DNA of 28,830 nt from JBJTUH01 sp044346175 (GTDB lineage Bacteria > Cyanobacteriota > Vampirovibrionia > Vampirovibrionales > JAJTHC01): the NCBI GenBank assembly GCA_044346175.1, contig JBIIZQ010000024.1, positions 1 to 28,830 on the forward strand. Reading direction: 5' to 3'. The notes below the pieces were generated by a model. It did no database searches and was not told where the DNA came from. It saw only the letters and a list, made by a program, of their open reading frames with translations. This document shows, in pieces, positions 23,286-28,830 of this stretch (its first letter is position 1; the number at the start of each line of letters is the position of its first letter). The position numbers were made by a program, and so were the translations under genes.

Positions 23286-24407
23286 TTATCGCAAGATGAC
23301 TTGAGCGTGGGTTGCATCGGGGCGTTTGATGACGGTGCCGATGCGTCTTGGTTCGCCCCAACCACTAGGCATTAAGGCTTTTAGATTGGCAATGACACGG
23401 TCAGCTTGCGTGGCTTTGACAATAAAAGTATAACCAATCCCACTATTAAACGTATGTGCCATGGTACCACTGTCAAGCGTACCAAGCTTTTGAAGCCAGC
23501 GGTAAACGGGGAGTTTTTCCCAAGTGGCTTCAACGTGTTGCCAGTCGATGGCAACGCCGAGGTGTTTAGGTAAAATACGAGGGAGGTTATCTAAAAGACC
23601 ACCCCCTGTAATGTGGCACATGGCAATAATAGGCGTATCGGATGTGTGGCTACGCATTTGTTTTAAGAGTTGAAGAACAGGCTGCACGTAAATCCGTGTG
23701 GGTTCAAGGAGGATGTCACCAATGGTTTTATGGCTATCCACTTCAGGAACTACATCGTGGAAACTCAGTTGATGTTGTGCCATCAGGTGACGTACTAAAC
23801 TGAAGCCGTTACTATGGATCCCTGTGCTTTCAAGACCAATCACCACATCGCCTTCAGTCATTGCATCGCATTGAGGGTACATGGCATCCTTTTCAACGAC
23901 CCCTACCGCAAAGCCAGCCACGTCATATTTACCTTGTGGGTAGAAGCCAGGCATTTCAGCTGTTTCACCACCTAGAAGGACACACCCTGTTTGACGGCAT
24001 CCTTCTGCAACGCCCCCTAGCATGGCATCAAAGGCGGGGAGGTCAATTTTATCAAGTGCAATATAATCAAGGAACGCTAGGGTTTCACCCCCCTGAACCA
24101 GTAGGTCGTTCACGCACATGGCGACAAGGTCAATCCCGATGGTGTCGTGCTTTTGTAGGGCTTGTGCAATGGCAAGTTTGGTGCCTACGCCATCGGTTGC
24201 GGCTAAGATGAGAGGGTGCTTATAGCCTTCTGGAATGGCAAAGGCACCGCTAAAAGTACCAATATCAGACTGGGCAAAAGCCTTTCGGGTAGAAGCTGCA
24301 TGACGTTTAGCAATCTCAACCACGGCATCGGCACGGTCAAGGTCGACCCCAGCGGCACGATAGGCTGCTGCGGTGTCAGTGGTAGGAGGGGTGCAAGAGG
24401 AGAACAT
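23286..24407 (-). CDS. purM: Phosphoribosylformylglycinamidine cyclo-ligase (AIR synthetase)
   Basis: Closes the imidazole ring in purine synthesis, using ATP. The 373-residue product has the family plan: YRAAGVDLDRADAVVE at the start, LILAATDGVGTKLAIA, IGIDLVAMCVNDLLVQGGETLAFLDY, VLLGGETAEMPGFY, VIGLESTGIHSNGFSLVR and AMCHITGGGLLDNLPRIL. Length is slightly above the usual 345-350 because of a short N-terminal tail and minor loops. The ATG has AAAGG nine bases upstream. It heads a purM-purN transcript, a widespread gene pair, and the promoter should lie in the 194-base gap before dgt. Confidence 0.97.
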   Translation of the reverse strand: MFSSCTPPTTDTAAAYRAAGVDLDRADAVVEIAKRHAASTRKAFAQSDIGTFSGAFAIPEGYKHPLILAATDGVGTKLAIAQALQKHDTIGIDLVAMCVNDLLVQGGETLAFLDYIALDKIDLPAFDAMLGGVAEGCRQTGCVLLGGETAEMPGFYPQGKYDVAGFAVGVVEKDAMYPQCDAMTEGDVVIGLESTGIHSNGFSLVRHLMAQHQLSFHDVVPEVDSHKTIGDILLEPTRIYVQPVLQLLKQMRSHTSDTPIIAMCHITGGGLLDNLPRILPKHLGVAIDWQHVEATWEKLPVYRWLQKLGTLDSGTMAHTFNSGIGYTFIVKATQADRVIANLKALMPSGWGEPRRIGTVIKRPDATHAQVILR

Positions 24408-24601
24408 TTAGAAAAGCCTTTCCCATGCCTGTGGAGGGGGTAAATAAGGAATAATAAAGGAAAATATCCTCAAATAAGAGATGTCTTACATTATGAAACA
24501 CATGCTTGATAGACTCAAGTCTTCTTTAAAATGGAGTGTATTGATTGATAGGTGTATGACAAAAACACTCTTTCCTTGTGTGATAAGGTAGCTTTGAAGT
24601 A

Positions 24602-25726
24602 CTACCGTGTACTTGTGGGTTTGGGACGATGACTATGGGGCATGTGCGTTTGCTCAAAAGTAGTAATGGCAAAGCGGTCGGTCATGCCTGAGAGGTAATC
24701 CAAAATTCTTGTAGGTAAGGGTAGGTGGGCAAATTCACCCTCGGGGCTATAACACAAGGGGAGGGCTTCAGGGTGGGCTGTATAGTAGGTGACCAGATGA
24801 CTTAAGAGTCTTTCAACCCGTGCTTTGTTTTCGAGTTGAAGGGGGTGATGGTATACATGGGTAAACATCCATTGACGTAGTGCCATCATGGCTTCATACA
24901 CTTCTTTTGAACACCGCACGAGGGTTTCGGGGGCTTCTACGAGTGTATTTACCGTGGATACACTGTTTTGTAGTCGGGTGGTGGTGGTTTGAATTAAATC
25001 AAGTACCATTGTATTGAGTCTGTCTTTACGAGTGGCTCCTAAGGTCTGGGTCACCTCCTTAGGCATCTGACATTCTTGAATAAGCCCTGCACGTATGGCA
25101 TCTTCTACGTCATGGTGTAAATACGCCATGCGGTCGCACAGTTTCACGACCTCAGCTTCAAGACTATGAGGGAGGCTTCGTCCACAGGCTTCTTCCTCCA
25201 AACGACGTTCTGTACTGTAGCCCTGAGCCAACATACCTCCAAGTGTCATATGCGTTAGGTTTAACGGCTCCAGTAAAGTGGCAATACGATAACTCTGTAG
25301 CGTGTGAGAGTACCCGTCATGGTCTTTAAAAATCGTTGCCAAGGCATCTTCCCCTGCATGACCAAAAGGAGGGTGTCCTAAATCATGTCCTAGGGCAATG
25401 GCTTCGGTTAAGTCTTCATTCAAATGCAAAGCTCGGGCGACGGTTCGGCTGACCTGTGCCACCTCAAGGGAATGGGTCATGCGGGTACGGTCGTGGTCGT
25501 CCACAGGGGAAATAAACACTTGGGTTTTATGCTTCAAGCGTCGGAAGGCTTTACTGTGCAGAATCCGGTCTCTGTCTTGCTGAAAGCGTGAACGGATGGG
25601 GCAAGGTATCGCACTGGGTGTTTGTCGGATACCGTCCTTGCTTTGCATCGCATAGGGGTGTAAAAAGGAAGCCTCAAAAGCCTCTTGATGTTGACGTGGG
25701 GTTGAAAAATGTACTTCAGGGAACAT
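24602..25726 (-). CDS. dgt: dGTP triphosphohydrolase-like HD-domain protein
   Basis: A 374-residue HD-superfamily protein, the size of the shorter (type 2) dNTP triphosphohydrolases that trim deoxynucleotide pools by removing tripolyphosphate. Metal-binding motifs are complete: DRTRMTHSLEVAQV (first His), LGHDLGHPPFGHAGEDAL (His-Asp), and KLCDRMAYLHHDVEDAIRAGL (distal Asp). The N-terminal RDRILHSKAFRRLKHKTQVF is the usual substrate-side segment. In the family motif normally read as H-N-x-Q-S the asparagine is Thr here (SHTLQSYRI), which may alter nucleotide preference. It begins 35 bases after the SRPBCC/epimerase fusion gene on the same strand. A weak hairpin with a T-run lies downstream (about 24561-24582). 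Confidence 0.93.
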   Translation of the reverse strand: MFPEVHFSTPRQHQEAFEASFLHPYAMQSKDGIRQTPSAIPCPIRSRFQQDRDRILHSKAFRRLKHKTQVFISPVDDHDRTRMTHSLEVAQVSRTVARALHLNEDLTEAIALGHDLGHPPFGHAGEDALATIFKDHDGYSHTLQSYRIATLLEPLNLTHMTLGGMLAQGYSTERRLEEEACGRSLPHSLEAEVVKLCDRMAYLHHDVEDAIRAGLIQECQMPKEVTQTLGATRKDRLNTMVLDLIQTTTTRLQNSVSTVNTLVEAPETLVRCSKEVYEAMMALRQWMFTHVYHHPLQLENKARVERLLSHLVTYYTAHPEALPLCYSPEGEFAHLPLPTRILDYLSGMTDRFAITTFEQTHMPHSHRPKPTSTR

Positions 25727-25761
25727 AAAGCTTCTTTCTTAATGACCATTTTAAACGGCTA

Positions 25762-27306
25762 TTACAGCCCGTAGTAAAAGTCCCAAGCATCTTTGTAATC
25801 GACAAAACGGCTTGTCGTTGAAGTTGAAGAGGGTGCCGACTGTAACGCTTGCGTGGTTTCACGGGTGGTGGGTGGTAGCTCAAGGTCAGGGAGGTCAAAC
25901 ACACGTAAACCAGCGGCCGCTTTCATCTGTTGATGCGGAAAAGGTATGTTATGTAACACACTCTCAAGGACTTGTGTATGTTGTACCACCTCCTGAAGGG
26001 TCACTGCTTTAGGATGGGCCACAAACGTTACCGATAAAGGAGGGACTTGTTCAGGGTTATCGCTAGGGGTGGTTGTTTCTTGATGCTCCTCTGGCATGGC
26101 TTCAAGAGAGCTACAAGAGGCTAATACACGATGTAATATAGGCATCAGGGCATCACATACATCATCCACAGTACACCAACGGAAGCCTAGGGTTTCTCGT
26201 GCTTCTTTCGTCGGGGAGGAAGCTAAAACGTGCTTACTTTTCGCCAGTAAAGTGGGTTCCCCTCGATTTGCCACCAAGGCACCATAACATACTAAGGCAT
26301 AAGGTAAGGCAGGGGTACTAGGGTTAGAAGTCTTTGCAGTGTAGGTTTGTATATGGGGTGCTAAGGCAGCCTCTAGAGCTTCAGGGAGTGTATCCAAGAG
26401 GTGTAGGGGTTCAAGGGGTTCTTCATGAATGGCATACAAGCTATCAGGGTACTCAAACAGCTGTACATGGGCTAACGTACTATCCTCAAGATGGTACTGG
26501 AAGGCATGGCTTGGACATGCACCTGTTAAAACGGCTTTCAGATGGAGTGCTTCCTTTTGCTGTGCCGTAAAGCCTGTAAAGTCGCTTGGGAGCCAGTCTC
26601 CTAAAAGGACTTCATAGCCCATGGTATTTAGAAACCAAGCCAAAGGGTGTCGTAAGGGGGTGGGTATTGAGGTGTCTAACCAAAGCGTGGTACGTTCCTG
26701 TGGGCGTAGGTGAGGATGGGTCTTACGGCGTGCGAGGTCATCCCAGAGTAGTCGGAAGCGATACCGAAACATCCGATAGATTTTTTGATACACAAAATGT
26801 CTTCCAAGCCGACTCCCTAGCTCTCCAAAAGGGAGCTTAAAGCGGAGAAAATGGGTTTCAACCCCTGTGTTTGCCTCAGGATGGGTCATCCCCAGTGGAC
26901 ACAGCTCTCCTGAAGGTAAGGAGGCTTGCATCTCCCGTCGATGCTCCCACATCTGAAAGGGCCCACGCAGTTGAAAATCTTGAAACTTCACGCCACGTTG
27001 TACGGACTCATGCAACGCTTCCCAAGTGACCCAAGGGAAGGCAAGCTTTCCTAGGTTGACAAGAGGTACGTCAAAGAGACGGATACTCCCCTCGCTTAAA
27101 GGGTAATGGCGAGGTAATGGGCATGGTTGTTGTGTGTCACCCTGTTGTAGCCAAGCTTTTAAGGGATTAAGCCAGCTTTGATGGTGCATACGTACAGGTT
27201 CCCATGGGGGTGATAAACGCTCAAACACAAACAGACGCTCGTAATACTCCCACAGTGCTTGAGGGGTATCAGGGAGGAGACATTGAATCTGAAGGTGATA
27301 CATCAT
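25762..27306 (-). CDS. SRPBCC domain fused to a degenerate TIGR01777-type epimerase
   Basis: A 514-residue protein. Residues 1-195 are an SRPBCC ligand-binding domain: FERLSPPWEPV (28-38), FQDFQLRGPFQMWEH (108-122), and LPFGELGSRLGRHFV with RMFRYRFRLLWDDL (158-191). This is the N-terminal domain fused to NAD(P)-dependent epimerases of the TIGR01777/YfcH type. The remainder follows that epimerase layout: LWLDTSIPTPLRHPLAWFL (208-226) sits where the G-x-x-G-x-x-G loop belongs, GFRWCTVDDVCDAL (about 375-390) where W-I-H-x-D-D normally lies, then FVAHPKAVTLQEV, and a final RFVDYKDAWDFYY like the F-x-Y-P-x-x-x-A-L end. The dinucleotide-binding glycines are missing, so it probably no longer binds NAD(P). 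A Ser/Thr/Gln/Pro-rich linker near 400-430 is extra. Starts with two ATGs. Confidence 0.7.
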   Translation of the reverse strand: MMYHLQIQCLLPDTPQALWEYYERLFVFERLSPPWEPVRMHHQSWLNPLKAWLQQGDTQQPCPLPRHYPLSEGSIRLFDVPLVNLGKLAFPWVTWEALHESVQRGVKFQDFQLRGPFQMWEHRREMQASLPSGELCPLGMTHPEANTGVETHFLRFKLPFGELGSRLGRHFVYQKIYRMFRYRFRLLWDDLARRKTHPHLRPQERTTLWLDTSIPTPLRHPLAWFLNTMGYEVLLGDWLPSDFTGFTAQQKEALHLKAVLTGACPSHAFQYHLEDSTLAHVQLFEYPDSLYAIHEEPLEPLHLLDTLPEALEAALAPHIQTYTAKTSNPSTPALPYALVCYGALVANRGEPTLLAKSKHVLASSPTKEARETLGFRWCTVDDVCDALMPILHRVLASCSSLEAMPEEHQETTTPSDNPEQVPPLSVTFVAHPKAVTLQEVVQHTQVLESVLHNIPFPHQQMKAAAGLRVFDLPDLELPPTTRETTQALQSAPSSTSTTSRFVDYKDAWDFYYGL

Positions 27307-27404
27307 AGGGAAAAGCCGTTTCTCTTAACAGGCAACATAAAGGCTTCCTAAAGCGATAAACGCTGAGGTTCTAGGTGGAAGCGTGACAAAAACCACAACC
27401 CTTG

Positions 27405-27434
27405 TCCAGCATGCTCCAGCATGGTCTAGCATGA
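27405..27434. repeat. Three tandem 10-bp repeats
   Basis: TCCAGCATGC, TCCAGCATGG and TCTAGCATGA follow one another without gap in the 146-base spacer between tas and the fusion gene. Adjacent units can also pair as small CATG-centred hairpins. It may contribute to the tas 3' end or be a chance short tandem repeat. Confidence 0.6.
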
Positions 27435-27452
27435 TGATATGCGTTCTTCAGA

Positions 27453-28523
27453 TTAAGCCGCTGGGATAGGATTCTCTAGGGCAATGGCATCAATGGCTTG
27501 AAGTAGCTCGGGTGATAACACGACGCTATGGCTGGCAATATTTTCTTGTAACTGTGCCATGGTTGTGGCTCCAATAATATTACTGGTTACAAAACGCCGA
27601 CTATTCACAAAAGCCAATGCCATATGGACAGGGGAGACCCCATGGGCTTTGGCTAGGGCAACATAACGACTGGTAAACGCCGTGATTTCAGGACGTAAGT
27701 AGCGTTTCATTCTACCGCCAAAGGCTTCTATCCGACTTCCTTTAGGGATGGTGCCGTCTAAATACTTGCCACTCAACAAACCAAACGCTAAAGGCGAATA
27801 CGCAAGTAGCCCTACGTCTTCACGGAAAGTGATTTCACTCAATCCCCCTAATTCATAGGCACGGTTCATCAAGTGGTATACATTTTGAATACTTTCAATG
27901 CGAGGCAGTCCGTGCTTTTCCGCTAAGCTCAAAGCGTGCATGACTCCCCAAGCGGTTTCATTTGAAACCCCCACATGACGAATCTTCCCTTGTTTTTGCA
28001 TCTCTTGGAGTACAGAGAGGGTTTCAAACATGGGGGTTAGAATCTCTTCTTGTTTGCTTTGGGGGTACTCAAAAAAGAGTTCGCCAAAGGTATTCACTTC
28101 ACGGTCAGGCCAATGCAATTGATATAAGTCAATGTAGTCGGTCTGTAAGCGCTTGAGGCTTCCTTCAACGGCTTGAGTCATATGTTGGGCGTTGAAACGG
28201 GTCTCGCCCCCACGAATCCAATGAAAACCATACATGGGGTTTAAGGTTGGCCCTACGATTTTACTCGCAACGACATATTTTTCTCGGTCGGCACGGTGTT
28301 TTGCAAGCCAAGTGCCGAGATAGGTTTCTGTGAGTCCTTGGGTTTCGGCAGTGGGAGGAATCGCATACATTTCTGCGGTATCAAAGAAGTTTACACCTTG
28401 CTCAACGGCGTAGTTAAGCTGCTCATGGGCTTGGGATTCTGTATTTTGCTGTCCCCAAGTCATGGTGCCGAGGCATATCACGCTGACTTCTAAGTCTGTA
28501 CGTCCTAACTTGCGGTATTCCAT
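27453..28523 (-). CDS. tas: Tas-type NADP(H)-dependent aldo-keto reductase
   Basis: A 356-residue aldo-keto reductase that matches the E. coli Tas type closely: MEYRKLGRTDLEVS and CLGTMTWGQQN at the start, FFDTAEMYAIPPTAETQGLTE, then VVASKI, TDYIDLYQLHWPDR, VGVSNETAWGVM, IESIQNVYHLMNR, LLAYSPLAFGLLSGKYL, and IGATTMAQLQENI at the end. The AKR catalytic tetrad is visible (Asp and Tyr in FDTAEMY, Lys in ASK, His in QLHW). The barrel binds NADPH through the C-terminal segment; the physiological aldehyde or ketone is not known. GAGGA nine bases before the ATG supports the start. It may lead a transcript into the fusion gene and dgt, although the gap to the next gene is 146 bases. Confidence 0.93.
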   Translation of the reverse strand: MEYRKLGRTDLEVSVICLGTMTWGQQNTESQAHEQLNYAVEQGVNFFDTAEMYAIPPTAETQGLTETYLGTWLAKHRADREKYVVASKIVGPTLNPMYGFHWIRGGETRFNAQHMTQAVEGSLKRLQTDYIDLYQLHWPDREVNTFGELFFEYPQSKQEEILTPMFETLSVLQEMQKQGKIRHVGVSNETAWGVMHALSLAEKHGLPRIESIQNVYHLMNRAYELGGLSEITFREDVGLLAYSPLAFGLLSGKYLDGTIPKGSRIEAFGGRMKRYLRPEITAFTSRYVALAKAHGVSPVHMALAFVNSRRFVTSNIIGATTMAQLQENIASHSVVLSPELLQAIDAIALENPIPAA

Positions 28524-28830
28524 TTAAAAGTATCCTCATATCATCAGACTATATTAAGTACGAAACCCTATGGTATCACTATACCATAGGGTTTCGGTTT
28601 ACAGAGCCATAGAAAGCTTAAACTACTCTAAACGTTAGTTTCATAGCTACAGTCTCATACTGCGGATATTACCTTATTGAGCGTGGGCATACGGCTGATT
28701 AAAGGGCGTTGCACATTATCATAGATAGGCTTGCCAATCAGGTGTGAAAAAGATAGTGAGTGTAGCTTTTACCATCTGCAAAGACTTAGAATAACAAAAC
28801 GTCTTTCGTCTGAAACGAGCTAAATAATGA
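28524..28830. other. Intergenic end of the window upstream of tas
   Basis: This 307-base stretch holds a 16-bp perfect hairpin (28561-28596) and otherwise no gene that I can support. A minus-strand open frame enters from the right edge and stops at 28719, giving only 36 codons with no family look. It could be the tail of a gene lying beyond the window. A possible -10 (TATAGT read on the minus strand, 28553-28548) lies close to the tas start but has no good -35. Confidence 0.5.
28561..28596. terminator. 16-bp perfect inverted repeat upstream of tas
   Basis: CGAAACCCTATGGTAT (28561-28576) and ATACCATAGGGTTTCG (28581-28596) pair perfectly around a 4-base loop. It is most simply a terminator for a gene beyond the right edge, readable in either direction, though T-runs are short. 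Its place 38 bases before the tas start also permits an operator. Confidence 0.6.

Noticed and set aside
23257..23361. Longer PurN reading frame overlapping the end of purM
   Set aside because: The extra 35 residues are His/Arg-rich out-of-frame purM sequence; ATG 23256 is a sufficient start.
28719..28829. Possible tail of a minus-strand gene entering from the right edge
   Set aside because: Only 36 codons with no recognisable motif; cannot be supported without the sequence beyond the window.
1..28830. tRNA, rRNA, CRISPR arrays, insertion sequences or prophage genes
   Set aside because: I looked for cloverleaf-like GTTCGAATC cores, regularly spaced repeats, transposase or integrase motifs and phage structural genes and saw none; a dedicated search (tRNAscan, CRISPR finder) would be decisive.

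Overview
The window looks like an ordinary chromosomal stretch of a non-photosynthetic relative of Cyanobacteria, most plausibly a Vampirovibrionia/Melainabacteria-type bacterium. This is an inference from three things. The ATP synthase cluster has the cyanobacterial order (I-like, a, c, b', b, delta, alpha, gamma), with a duplicated and diverged b subunit and no beta/epsilon genes behind gamma. There is a long GH13-like protein that I read as a glucosylglycerol hydrolase of the cyanobacterial GghA type. No photosynthesis genes are present. Base composition is moderate, and coding density is high except for one AT-rich gap of about 0.8 kb. I see no tRNA, rRNA, CRISPR array, transposase or phage gene.

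Layout. 1-3.0 kb: a tandem ACT-domain protein (+) converges on a minus-strand pair, yajQ followed by a DUF4127 gene. 3.2-9.3 kb: the F0F1 ATP synthase operon (+), with unusually long intergenic spacers, several of which can fold into hairpins; it ends at a terminator at about 9.35 kb. 9.4-11.1 kb: a small exported or membrane-anchored protein of unknown function converges, across a perfect two-way terminator, on a HEAT-repeat protein. 11.06-11.85 kb: AT-rich non-coding DNA. 11.85-16.7 kb: gghA (-) and an ATP-grasp-like gene (+) diverge from a short region holding a 10-bp inverted repeat and a 9-bp direct repeat. 17-19 kb: a small secreted protein with tryptophans at exact four-residue spacing, then mreB-trmL (-). 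19.3-21.8 kb: an 822-residue orphan protein with one internal membrane segment. 21.8-22.4 kb: a lipoprotein. 22.5-24.4 kb: purM-purN (-). 24.6-28.5 kb: tas, an SRPBCC/epimerase-like fusion whose NAD(P)-binding loop is lost, and dgt, all minus strand and possibly co-transcribed.

Most of the genes are housekeeping: energy (atp), cell shape (mreB), purine synthesis (purM, purN), nucleotide pool control (dgt), tRNA modification (trmL), aldehyde/ketone reduction (tas). The items most worth following up are the gghA/ATP-grasp divergent pair and its operator-like DNA, the permuted motif order of the ATP-grasp protein, the orphan 822-residue protein, the cofactor-loop-less epimerase fusion, the Trp-ladder small secreted protein, and a window-wide habit of starting genes with two to four consecutive ATG codons.
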